From contig JAHBBC010000032.1 in assembly GCA_019915015.1 (NCBI GenBank), forward strand, positions 62,001 to 126,000: 64,000 nt of DNA, given 5' to 3'. Numbering within the stretch: position 1 is the first letter of the stretch; each line of letters opens with the position of its first letter. A program made the translations under genes and the position numbers. Origin of the DNA: Auriscalpium vulgare (taxonomy: Eukaryota > Basidiomycota > Agaricomycetes > Russulales > Auriscalpiaceae). A model generated the notes under the pieces. That model ran no database searches. It saw only the letters and a program-made list of their open reading frames with translations, and was not told the DNA's origin. Below, piece after piece: positions 43,397-53,920 of this stretch.

Positions 43397-46157
43397 TCAT
43401 CCTTCATCTTCATCTTCATCTTCATCTTCATCTTCATCTTCATCTTCATCTTCATCTTCATCTTCATCTTCATCTTCATCTTCCTCAAACTCAGTCTCGT
43501 CGTATGCGCCGTTTGGTAGATGAGTACTGCGAGGAGGGGCGCGATGCGGAGGGCTAGGAGACGGTATCTTCCTTTTCGTCGCGCGCACGGTATTCGGCTC
43601 TGGCTCTCCCTCAACTTCTGGAATGGTGCGCGCTACTATCAACGCCTCTTCGATGCACTCGAGGAATTGGTCGTGCGTGATGTTGCTATTGGAGATAAAC
43701 CCCTCCGCTACGCCATGCCACATGTAGCCGTGCAGTTTCCTCATGCTCGGCTTCATGAAGTCAAAGTAAGGTGTGAAGTGGACGAGGAATCGCTCATAAC
43801 TGTTGACGATGCCAACTTTGCGGTCGCCGTTGGTGCCGCGTCTTCCTGTGACCAATGGGAGCACCTTCGAATTCCATGCCAAGTCGACTGAACCTCCGTG
43901 GTACGCCTTCGTCGGACGCACATAGGCGCAGCAGAGGTAGGATAGGTGCCAGAATAATCTCTCGAGATCGTGGCGGAAGGTCTCAGTGACATTTTCTGGG
44001 GAAATGGCCAGCTCGATTGGTAGCGACAGCAGGTTGGTCTGGGCGATGTCATTGTACACGCGTCGTCAAGCTGAACTATGAGAGAACTCACCGGTCGGGG
44101 AGCCTTCGCCGTCTTCCTATCCGGTTGATTGGTATAGATGGCGTGGTCAAAGCTTGAGATCATCCCGCGGCCAACCTTGACAGAGGGGTGAGGTGGGCGA
44201 GATCCCTCGAGAGCCTGTACAAATGTCTCCAAGCCGAAGTTCCTGATGGTGAAGTCGCGATGAAGAATGTGCTTCTCGGTCAGGATCTTATGCGCTGAGA
44301 CGTTGGTCAGTGAGAGATAAAGCGTACTCAACTGATTGTGCTTACACTCGATTACGTCTTTGAAGACATTCAAAAATTCGATCTTGGTCGTAAAGTCAGT
44401 GATCGGGAGGACGATCGAACGTGTCAAGAGCCGGCAGTGCCTCCGGTAGGCGCAGACGTCGTCGACCTCCACGACTTGCTCGTCCTTGACGACCTGGTCC
44501 TCGACCGCGACGTCCAGGTCGTCCTCGTCCTCGTCCTCGAGCTTGACCTTGACCTCGACATCGCCCGGCGCCGTGGACGTCCGGGGCCTCTTCAGCTGCG
44601 AGCGCGATCCGTACGCTGCGTCGTCTCTGTTCAGCTTCTTCTTCATCCCCTGACGGCCCTTCGACCCCTCCTCTCCTTGCTCCTCGGCTTTCTTGACAGC
44701 AAGTATTCGCTTCCGGGCGGCCATAACAGCAGCTATCTCCTCGAGCACCTTGGCAACATGCTCCTGACTCGGTGGAGAGCGACGCTTCGCCGCTAACACG
44801 GTGTCGGATGGGTAATCGTCCAGAACCACTTCCTCTTCCTGAAGACCGCCTTCTTCGTCCTCTTCCTCTTTGTCCTGAGGGCCGACGAGCACCGGTACTC
44901 GAGCGCCGGCCGCCCTGGCTGCTACAAGAAATGATCCGTTGAGGTGCGTACGGCTCTGGTCGGGATAGGAGTCTCTGAGCGTGTAGGTTTTGCAATCCTT
45001 CTCGACGACGTATGCCCAAGAAGCCGGCCCGTGAAGGGAGGACTCGTTGTAGAGCGTGTAACGGAATTTGTAATACTCGCCCCGGTACTTGACTTTTGCG
45101 ATCTCGCCTGTTGACGACCATTCGACCGTCTCGTCGATACCCAAGTACCGATCTGGCGCGTAGATGAGGGTCAAGAGGAGGCGAAAGAGGCGATCATTGT
45201 CGTTGGAGTATCTGTATTGGACTCTGCCGTTGCGATCAAAGATGTCAATTTGGATAAAATGGCCAGAGATTGAGATTGCGAGCACGAAGGATCGGCCAAG
45301 CTGATGGTCCAGGATCAATTTTGCTTTGTGCCGTATAGTTTCCTGGATGCGATGTGGAATATCAGCAGACCGTGTGAGCTCCACAACCGCTGCGTTTTGC
45401 GACCACTTGAATCGGCCAGTGCGTTCAACCTCGCCGTACAATTCAATCGGTATGGGAGCAGCGTCTGGTTTTTGGACGTCAATACCCTCCGGCGGCTGGT
45501 CACAGTATCGTGACGTGATTTTGCGGCGGGGTGTCTAAAGGACGTTTGAGCAATATCCGGCAAAATGAAAGGACTACGCACCAGTGCGTCGCCGTCAAGC
45601 GATCCGATTGCCCTGGTAATACCGTCGCAATATGCTTCAAAACTTCGCTCCGTGAACTCCGCGAACGACTTTGCATAGATCTGCAGCTCCTGGTTCCCCG
45701 CGACTGCGTTATATAGTCTGGTGTATTGACCGCTGGGAAGTGTCTCCACAAAGGCCGTGGCTTGCTGGTCGACGCCCATGTTCTTGACGGCCGGTAACTC
45801 GGTCGAATCGAGCAGAGCAGTCATGTTCACGTTTCCCTGGCGTAGTCTGTCAATATGACCCTGATGGCTCGCCACGTCACCGGAATGCTCTTGAGGTGAG
45901 GCTTTGTGAGGCTTGATGATCGTCTGCGGTTCTACCGGCGGTTTGACGATGGCGACGGCGGTATTCGCGCGGCGGTGGGCGGCGGCAGCTTGCTCGGACT
46001 GCTCGGTCGCTGCGATGGCTAGGTTCTGCGCAACGGCGGCAGCGGGGGGGGCAAGGGGGACTGCAGCGTATTGGTCGTTGTATGGCACCGAGTCGGACAA
46101 TTCGGTTACATAGGTGGGAACGCGTGAAGGTGCCCACGGGCCACGACGCTCGTACAC
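43397..46157 (-). CDS. FunK1-type fungal protein kinase with C-terminal Asp-Glu repeat
   Basis: FunK1 kinases are a basidiomycete-expanded kinase-like family of largely unknown substrates. There are four exons (45582-46157, 44346-45534, 44092-44294, 43397-44038), 869 residues. The N-terminal part has ATAFVETLPSGQY-type sequence. The family's FKWSQNAAVVELT and PDRYLGIDETVE follow, then a long acidic/basic insert (about residues 370-510). The catalytic HILHRDFTIRNF carries the His-Arg-Asp and Asn of the kinase loop. GMISSFDHAIY stands where DFD/DFG occurs, with Ser-Phe-Asp retaining the Asp. Next come LLSLPIELAI and the Asp/His-containing helix TFRHDLERLFWHLSYLC. The protein ends in about 13 Asp-Glu pairs encoded by a hexanucleotide repeat. 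It is head-to-head with F2. Confidence 0.85.
43402..43479. repeat. hexanucleotide microsatellite (cttcat)13 inside the FunK1 coding end
   Basis: Thirteen uninterrupted cttcat units, 78 bp. On the coding (minus) strand they read as alternating Asp and Glu codons. Unit changes would keep the frame and change only tail length. Confidence 0.95.
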
Positions 46158-46375
46158 GTCCTCTTCCTCTTTCCTCCTCTTCCTCTACCTATTCCGAATT
46201 CAAAACGCACAAGACTGCGTCCGCCCGCCCCTCCGACTGTGTGGCCGCTTCCACTGCACACATACTGATCAATCTTCCCTCCGACATTGCCTGAGTCTGC
46301 CTCCAAGCTCATAGTAGTATTACGTGCGTTACATTATACGCTTCACCTGTGCGTTTTCATCTTTTTGTGCAGGTC
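46158..46375. promoter_or_regulatory. divergent promoter between FunK1 kinase and F2
   Basis: Only 218 bp separate the two start codons. A polypyrimidine stretch ending tttttgtgcag lies 3 bp before the F2 ATG and may be the acceptor of a 5' leader intron, leaving even less promoter space. Co-regulation is likely from layout alone. Confidence 0.5.
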
Positions 46376-47413
46376 ATGGCAGAACGGCCTCGCAAACGAC
46401 GGGCCCGGGTCGATACAGAGGAAACCCTTACAGAACGCCCTCGCAGGAGGATGAGAGCCAACTTTGAAGAACTGCCTCCACGCGGTGGACGTTCCGAAAA
46501 CCTCCAAACACCCAGTGCCAGGGAGCTGCGGCTGCGCCGCCGCAATGAACGTGCCGAGAACCCCGCCTCGACCGCACCTCATACGACTGGTGATGTCCCG
46601 CCGTCACATCCCGCGCCACCACGCTCCCTCTGGTCGCAGCCCATTCCAGAAGAGGACGAGCAGTCCTCGTTGTTGGCGCCGACCCTGCCTTTGAATCTTA
46701 CCACAGACGGTTTATCGCTGTGAGTGCTCTCTCTCGTTCAGCTGCCTTCAGATCGCCGACGCTGTGCACGCAGCTACGGCCCCACCAGCATATTTCACTT
46801 AGCTGGAGTCGGTAATCCCTCGGCATCTGAACCGGCCCCGCCTCGTCGCAGCAGCAGCGGTGTTCGCGGCGGCGGTCGTGGTCGCGGTCGCGGTCGCGGT
46901 CGATATGTCGGATCAGGATACCGGAAGACGTACAATCAGTATGGCGGCATGGCCCCACGACGTCAACTGCCGTTACCAGCCGCGACCGAGCGTGAACGTC
47001 ATCCAAAAATCCCTCCACAGCCTCCAGGACCGGTGAAGAAAGACGACAGGGACTCTGGCGGTGCAGGAAAGAAGCTGAAAGGCATATTTTCCGGCCTCAA
47101 ACGCCGTTTGTTCGCCTCGTCTCAAGCCGGCCGCGGCAAACAACACCCCGCTGCCAGTTCGTCAGAGACTGTCATTGAAGCACTCGATAACATGCCGGTA
47201 CTTCCCAGTCACGCTCCAGCTCGAGCTGTTTCGATGGAGGTGTCGTCTGCGGACGAGTCAGATGTCGATGGCTCGATGCCCGCGGCAATGGTCTCTAGAA
47301 CAACATTTATGTCCGCATCCGAGGTGTCCTTCAAGTCGGTCAACACCCTTTCCTCGAGAAAGTCGAAGATGAACATGTCCCGAGTTCCCCCAGGAACGGC
47401 GTTCTTGCGGTGA
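46376..47413 (+). CDS. F2: small basic protein with conserved PPGTAFLR C-terminus
   Basis: Two exons (46376-46719 and 46774-47413), 327 residues; the acceptor at 46773 was chosen on phase and length. It starts MAERPRKRRARVDTEE, then a second basic cluster ERPRRRMRANFEE, PSARELRLRRRNERAE and the acidic IPEEDEQSSLLAPTLP. Exon 2 has an Arg-Gly stretch (GGGRGRGRGRGR), the amphipathic basic segment GKKLKGIFSGLKRRLF, an acidic ADESDVDGSMPAA and the family tail VSFKSVNTLSSRKSKMNMS then RVPPGTAFLR-stop. The basic clusters suggest nuclear location. It faces the FunK1 gene. Confidence 0.8.
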
Positions 47414-47809
47414 CTGTCAATGTCGTTGTCCTGGGACCACTCGAGACATCAATATTTGCGTCGTGGGTCAATAGGCAGAAAGCGCTCCGGGCGCAGCCAC
47501 GCGGCGGGCGCTTCCTTCAATCATGATGAACTCTTTGGTTTTCGACCTTCCTCGTGCTTCGGACCCATGACAATCCATCAGCCGCTTCTCACGCTGCCTC
47601 TCTCTTCGTGCCCACCGTATCACACTCCCCTGTGTCCCTGTCCACTGCTTGTGCATACACCTCGCGTAGCCGTTTCCTGCTCTCACACAAACCATAACAT
47701 CCCGCCAGCCAACCTTTCCAAGTCGCCGTTATCTCCTTGTGTGCTATCTTCACGCGTGCGCCCTCTATTCTCTTGCCAGCCTCAGCTATTAATGCAATTC
47801 GCACAGATC
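47414..47809. other. F2-F3 spacer
   Basis: No gene seen. It includes a C/T-rich stretch before F3 typical of a fungal leader. The frame of F3 is open further upstream, but no family resemblance extends into it. Confidence 0.5.
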
Positions 47810-48760
47810 ATGACAGACCTTTCCCGCAAGCGAGCAGCGGATTCAGATGATGCGCTCACGCCGCGCCCTCAGAAGAGGCTAAGAACCAACGTAGACCACC
47901 CCCGTACGCCCACTCGCGTGCCCGAGCCGGTCATACGAGGACATGAAGCGACTGCTCGACCTCCCAGCGCCAGAGAGCAGCGTTTACGCCGCCGCGATGT
48001 CGCGCGTGGACATTACGATCGGCTCGCCTCGACTGCGCCGTGCCGCGAGGGTTCACATGTCCCCTCGGATTCCGGATCCGGGGCGCCCAATTCCCTAGTG
48101 TCCATCATCGAAGAGGACGGATAGTTTCCCTCGTTGGCACCATCCCTGCACCTGCAGACGATCTCATCAGCTGACTCGCCATCGTGAGTGTGTTCTATCA
48201 ATTGCTCCCAGATGACCGACGCTGAACGGACTTGCTTCTACAGGGTCACCCCTCGTCTCGGGCGTGGTCGACCTCCCGGGGCGAAGACTAAGTCAGATTC
48301 TCCAAGGCCGCTCACACCCGAAAAGAAGAAGCGCGGGCGTCCTGGAAAGACCGCTTCCCAGTCTCCGGGTGTGTTGAGCAATGTCGACAAAGATCCTGGT
48401 GGGCCAGGCAAGGCGCGGAAGGGGTTTTTCTCTGAACTCAAGCGCCGTGCCCGCCTGCCGTCGTTCACGTCATCTCGACGCAGCAGCCGCGGCACACTCG
48501 ACTCGGGATCCAGTCCCATTTCCACCGTCCACGACACTCCACGACAGGCGCCCCCGCGTCTGGGCGACCTTCCTGCGGACGATTACCAGTGGTCTGCAGA
48601 TGAATCAGGCACTGAAAGTTTTGTGCCCGCGGTGACAGGCTCCAGAACAACCTTCACATCCGTATCTGAGGTGTCGATTAAGTCGGTCAACACCCGCTCC
48701 TCAAGAAAGTCGAAGATGAACATGTCCCTCGTTCCACCAGGAACGGCGTTCTTGCGGTGA
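47810..48760 (+). pseudogene. F3: F-family gene with an in-frame TAG at codon 105 (recent pseudogene or readthrough)
   Basis: Two exons (47810-48183, 48244-48760) join to 296 codons in one frame. Exon 1 has MTDLSRKRAADSDDA, RPQKRLRTNVDHPR, PSAREQRLRRRDVARG and SIIEEDG. The TAG at 48122-48124 follows directly. Its place in the alignment with F2 (IPEEDEQ) is a Gln codon, so one CAG-to-TAG change explains it. Downstream everything is preserved: FPSLAPSL, the gtgagt donor at the same place as F2, KKKRGRPGK (AT-hook-like), ARKGFFSELKRRARLPSF, ADESGTESFVPAV and the tail SIKSVNTRSSRKSKMNMS then LVPPGTAFLR-stop. I saw no splice choice that removes the stop. Confidence 0.75.
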
Positions 48761-48857
48761 ACCGAGGCGCTGTTGATGAGGAATCGATCGGACATGATAG
48801 AGAGAGTCAGTATTCGGGACATGTAGCAGGTATATATTAGATGGAAATTCAACGAGT

Positions 48858-51164
48858 TCACTTTTTCGAACAGTTGTGCATTTTCTTGTGTTCCTTCCAG
48901 CCCTCTATCTGACATTCCTTGTTGCAGAAGAACGCCCGCCCGCCGCATTTTCCTACCCGAGTTCCACTTGTCAGCACATTTCTCAAAGGCAGGAAGTATT
49001 CCGCTCTGACCTGCGCACTTCTTCCACTGGCCCGCATTCCCGCACGAAAAACATCGCTGCCACGGGCCGGCTTTTGCCGTCCGCGCCTCCTCCTCGATAT
49101 CGACGCCCTCGAAGAACCCGCCCGGCACGTCGAGCTTCAGCTGCCACAGGTCGCCGAAGCTGCGCGATATCGGGTGCTTGCGGTTCGGCACGAAGTCCGA
49201 GTTTGTGTACCCGCCAAAGAGGAAGACCTTGCCCGATTCGGGGTCGGACACTAGGTGCGACAGCGCGCGGTATGTCGGGAAACCTCTGGTCAGGACCTGC
49301 TTCCATCGCGGCGGCGAGCCGTCGGCGGGCGCCGGGTCGAGCATGAAGGTATCCGCGTAATAGGTGAATTGGAACAGGCCTTGGTCGGGGAATACAGTCG
49401 GCACGTTAGGGCAGTACCCGCCGAACACGAATGCCTTGTCCAGTTTCGTATTCTGTTGGCGCGTCGTCAGACATAACACACATGTACTTAGCATGTTCAA
49501 ACTCACGTATGTGCTTGCGAGTTCCGACCGCGGACTCGGCGGGTTGCCCGCTATCCTCTCCCGCCGCCAAGACTCTGCCGCGATGTCCCAGCTCCAGCAG
49601 TCGTCGAAGCCGAACCCAATCTTCGCCCCGTTTGGCTGTCCCCGGTCCTGCGCGCCCGCGCGGTCAGCTTCCCCGTACAGTAACCACAGGCGTTCTCCTT
49701 TTCCGTCAACCCACAGCGCCGCGTGCCGGCGTGGCCCCGGCGTGGTGACATCTGGTACCAAAGGACCCGTCGTCCCAGACAGCGTGCGCCACAAGAGCGT
49801 CTCCAAATCAAGCTCGATGAGCAAGTTGTTGCCAATCGTGTTCGTGTAGTATGTCCCGCCGAATATGTACAGCTTCCCGCGCACGATGGCCATGGAGTAC
49901 TCTGAGAGCTCAGAGCTTGGGTATGGCCAGTACTTCGGGTCTCTGCCAGACCACTTCGTCGCGATCTTACCCCACTTTTCTTCCTTGAGGTCGAAGTAAT
50001 GGAGCTCGCGCTTGCCGGAGAAGAGGTACGCGCGGTCGGTCGCGTCGTCCAAGCGCATTTGCCAGGCAGCTATTGTGTCGGCCCTCGGTCGACGCGGAGG
50101 CTGAGGGAGGGTACGCCACGCATCCAGCTCGTTGAGATCGATGCATTGAAAGTCGTTGTAGTATGGCCCCAGGGCTTCCTTCATCCCGCCGCACACGTAG
50201 AATTTGCCTAATCGCAGGATGAGGACGAGAGAGCAGATCATGTGCACTAGTCCTACCTTTCCAAACAAAGCTGGAGAACGCTTGGCGTGGTTGTATGGAA
50301 GTTCCAGGTCTTTTCAGCTCGATCTTCTGCCAGCTTCCGAGGACCTGCAGCGTTGGTTGCGTGACCTGCCACTTCGCTGTAATCTGCGGGTCGGGATGCC
50401 GATTGTGTGCCCTTTGAACAGTGCGGTCCATAGGTACAAGCTGCTGCAAAGCCTGTTTGTTGAGCGGTGGGTGGTCCGGGAGGGATATGATATTGATGGA
50501 CGCCGTCCAGAGACGGTGCGTGGCAGCGGCGGTGTTTCCGAGGGAAAGGAAGACGTCAGACGAGCGGGAGAGCGCTCTCAGGCGGTGGGTGAAGTAGTCT
50601 TGGCTTTGAAGGTTGAAGTCGAACCAGTCTATTGAGGACATGAGGAGATAATGGAGCCGACGGTACGGCATACGCACCAAACACGGGGGGATCTTTTTGG
50701 ATGAAAGCATTCTTGCAAATGACGTTCACCTCTTCAAGCCATGCCAAGGCCTGAGTTCAGAGTCAGGATGCCACCTGCGGTTTGTACGATCGAGACCGAC
50801 TTCGCACCTTTTCCACCTCGCCCGAACCAAGGCAACATTGGGCAATATCGTCGCAGAGGCCCATGACGGCAAAGAGACGATGGTAGTCAATTGCCGAGTA
50901 CTTCTCCAAGCGTACGCCGCCTTGAATCCTCGCGTCCTGCGGTAGGACAACGTCGTCGCCAACGATGGTATTGACTCCCGCGAGAAACTTCTCCTGCGCA
51001 TCTGCATACCGTGCCGCCTTGAGGAGCCTTATGCCTTGGTCGCGCACATCGCTGACACCAGAAACAGCGAAAGACGAGACGCCCGCTAACGAGTTGGCCA
51101 TCATATTCTGCAATGACTGAAGCAGCCCTGCAGGAATATCGCCCCCGAAGTTCAGCGGGTCCAT
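48858..51164 (-). CDS. kelch-repeat protein with C-terminal MYND zinc finger
   Basis: Likely a cytoplasmic or nuclear adaptor; no substrate is known. The N-terminus MDPLNFGGDIPAGLLQSLQN leads to a helical TPR-like part (LLKAARYADAQEKFLAGV, ALAWLEEVNVICKNAFIQK, DYFTHRLRALSRSSDVFLSL). Kelch blades follow: GKFYVCGGMKEALGPYYND, KLYIFGGTYYTNTIGNN, ERLWLLYGEADRAG, KAFVFGGYCPN and GKVFLFGGYTNSDFVPN. The C-terminal finger, completed across a last intron (GPWQRCFSCGNAGQWKKCAG then KCGGRAFFCNKECQIEGWKE and HKKMHNC), has the C-C-C-C-C-C-H-C spacing of MYND domains. It ends at 48858, convergent with F3 (97 bp apart), and is divergent from F4. Canonical introns occur throughout. Confidence 0.87.
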
Positions 51165-51753
51165 CGGAGTGACAGTGGTCTGCCACTAGCGACCTTGAGA
51201 ATTCAGAGAAATCTGTTGCAGGAAGGCGGTGTGCTGCGAAAAGGTTGTTGGGGATTCGAAGGGGGTTTGGCGCGGCGGCCAAAACCGTACATGGCCTACT
51301 ATGTATCTCCCACCGTGACCCAGCGACGTAACGTTACTACCTTTGTCCAAACTTTTCGCGCATGCGCTCGATGAAGGCAAATTGTGGTTCACCGACTGGA
51401 GGGCTGCAGCGCGGTCGGGGACTTGTCATGAAGGTTGACGATGAACACGAGCGCTCATTCGAAGCAGGTGAGCGTCAACCATGCACTGGCGTTTGGATGG
51501 GATGATGTCGCCTTTTGCTTCTGCACATTCCAACAGCCAACTCTCTCCAAGGACATCAGCTTGCTTAGACGATCTTTTTCCTCGCCAGTGCTGCCCCTGT
51601 TGCTCTCTTCGCTCGTGTTCGTGGCCCCGGTTGCCTAGCGCGCGTTCCTCCAGAAGTTTCGGGACCTCACAAGTGAATGCTCCTCTGGTATGTTTTTCTC
51701 TCGCCTTTCCCTGCTATCCACGGCTCATTTCGATTTCAGCCACGACGTTATAA
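51165..51753. promoter_or_regulatory. divergent intergenic region between kelch/MYND gene and F4
   Basis: 589 bp between two start codons. A short upstream frame with a good donor (about 51435-51470, cag|gtgagc) could be an alternative or upstream 5' exon of F4. I prefer the start at 51754. No TATA box was identified with confidence. Confidence 0.4.
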
Positions 51754-52674
51754 ATGGCAACTGTCGAGCAGCGTAAGTAGTAGCGAAGGAAGTCGCATTG
51801 GTTCCTCATTTGACCCTCGCGACGTAGTATCCGGATCCATCATCGAACAGAGCACGCAGGCACCTCAGACCACCTCTCCTGCCACTCCCGAGCAGAGGCC
51901 TGGCTCTCCGTCGCACCGCCCAGCGAACGTACGGACGCCGCGCGATGGAGTCCTTTTCGATGTGCAACCAACGCCAGAGACTCTGCGCGGTAGGCGGATC
52001 CAGCGAAGGCTCTCTCAAATCACAGAAGAAGATGGCTACGACTCGACTATCTCACGTTTAAGTTCCTTGAGTCCGACCCGGACGACGGTCATCCAGTCCG
52101 CGCTGGAGACGCCCTTTCGGACACACGCAGCCTCAGGGCTTACTAACCTTATATCCCTGGGATTTCGACCTACTAAGACATATTCAAGATCTTCTGGCCG
52201 GAACCGTCATCATTCGCATGAGGCTCAAAGTCAAAACAAATTCAAGGCCATCATCACGGGTCTCGTGCGGGCGACGCTGACACCTTTCAAACGCGTGCTA
52301 AGGCGCAAGCACTTCTCTAGCGCTGATATTGAGACCCGGGACAGGTCACCGGTCACTCTAGTGGTTGGTGATGCGAGCGTTTCACCGATACTAGTTCCAG
52401 GGATTTCGGGTTCGTCAGACCTCCTGTGAATTTCAGGTCTTTTGCTGACAGCTGCCCAGACTCACCAGCGAGCTCGCTGCCAGGCTCCGCGTTGGACTTG
52501 AATTACGGGTCAACCTATCCGCCCGAAGCCGCCATCCATGGCACAGGCTCAGAGTCAAAAACTACGATCGCATCGTCGACGGGGGTCTCGTACATTTCCA
52601 GGCACACGACGAATTCGTACAAGGACAAGATGAATCAGTCGATCCTCGCGCCTGGCACACCGTTCCTGCGATAG
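51754..52674 (+). CDS. F4: small basic protein with divergent APGTPFLR C-terminus
   Basis: Three exons (51754-51772, 51828-52409, 52460-52674), 271 residues. The first exon is only 19 nt (MATVEQ) and ends at a perfect gtaagt donor. The second intron (gttcgt...gctgacagctgcccag, 50 nt) removes a stop codon and joins two frames. Features in order are TPRDGVLFDV, RGRRIQRRLSQITEEDGYDS (the EED block of the family), FKAIITGLVRATLTPFKRVL (amphipathic basic segment), GSESKTTIASSTG and the tail VSYISRHTTNSYKDKMNQS then ILAPGTPFLR-stop. It is the most divergent tail of the five (Ala for the first Pro, Gln for Met) but clearly homologous. Confidence 0.72.
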
Positions 52675-52841
52675 GCGGCTGATTTAAAATTGAAGAGGCT
52701 AGAGAAGCTGGATAAAACATGTCGGCTACGTACTGAATGACCCTCCCCGGCGCTTCCCTCCGATCCTAGCAGTTCAGAGAGGCGCTTTACTCTCACCTTT
52801 CACGGACAGGTTTCCCAGCCCTGGCTTATCGGATGCGCCAG

Positions 52842-52849
52842 TATATAAA
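52842..52849 (+). promoter_or_regulatory. TATA box candidate of F5
   Basis: cagtatataaaacg lies 118 bp upstream of the proposed F5 start. Confidence 0.55.
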
Positions 52850-52959
52850 ACGTCAGTACTGCGCCTTCTTCGCCTCTTCGAAAGACTCCCAATCACTGTA
52901 TTCGAGGCGTTGTCCGTCCTTCGTATCAACGATCTCTGCCTCCACATACAAGCATCCAC

Positions 52960-53920
52960 ATGCGTGAGTATTCCAGCTGTCTTCGTATGCTCTCAACCAG
53001 ACCAGGCAGCAGCGGCCATCAGATCAGCGAAGCGCCGCCTCGAGGACGAGGGCTCCGAGCAGCCTACAAAGAGGCAGGCCATTGAACAGAACTCCGATGT
53101 CGAGCAAATTACTGCTTCAGACGGTCACTGCGACGCCGAATCGAGTGTACCAGAGTGTACCGGTGGACCCCCTCAGCCACATCCCTCGCCATCTGCTACC
53201 CCAGCATCTCAATCGGCTGCAGGACATGCACAGCGCCAAACTCCCTTTCCCCGTCTCCTTCCTCTTCCCGACATCGCGGAGGAGGATGAACTTACGACGG
53301 GCCAATCCACACCCTTTCTGTCCTCGCATCACTCAAAGTACGAGCATGAGGTCTTGCACTGCTACTTCAGACCCCTACTTCGCTCGCGGGGCAAAAAGTC
53401 CCAGCAGAAAGACGGATCTGCCCCATCGACCGCTTCCGATACCGTCACACAGACAACGTCCCCGTCCCCGTCGCCGCGGCAAGGTCTTCTGAAAGGAGTT
53501 GTGTCGAGTTTTGCGCGTCGGGCGAGCCAACCGTCGCGCCGCCAGCGTCAATCGCAGTTCCAAGCGCCCTTGGATGCCATGACCTCCCTTCTGAAGGCCC
53601 AGCCTCTCGATTCAAACCAGATGCGACCTAGCGCATCGAAGGGCAGAGAAGCTGCAGTCCTCCAGGAACATCATGTCTCGGAGCCCCCGGCCGACTCTCC
53701 ACAGTATTCATTGGACAGCGCGTCGCAGGACCACAGGATGTACGCGGAGGGCGAGACGTTGATGGAAGGCCGTCTTGAGACGGGCTCAATAATGACGATC
53801 AACACGAGTGCTACTACAGCATCAGTCGCGTCGCAACACAAGTCGTTCAAGTCTGTCGATTCGCGCAAGTCGAGGATGAACATGTCTATCGTTCCGCCGG
53901 GGACGCCTTTCCTGCGGTAG
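52960..53920 (+). CDS. F5: small basic protein with conserved PPGTPFLR C-terminus
   Basis: I propose a 4-nt first exon (ATG C at 52960-52963) with a perfect gtgagt donor and acceptor at 53009, giving MPAAIRSAKRRLEDEGSEQP and 304 residues. Two neighbouring acceptors are equally in phase, and an unspliced start upstream (52910) also reads through. Next come TKRQAIEQ (second half of a possible bipartite nuclear signal), a Pro/Ser-rich part, LPDIAEEDELTTGQS (EED block), QGLLKGVVSSFARRASQPSR (amphipathic basic segment), a Ser-rich region and the tail SFKSVDSRKSRMNMS then IVPPGTPFLR-stop. The start is uncertain; the rest is solid. Confidence 0.75.

Noticed and set aside
48583..48857. Extension of the kelch/MYND frame beyond 48858 into the F3 tail
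   Set aside because: The last intron restores the MYND finger and a stop at 48858; the extension is antisense to F3.
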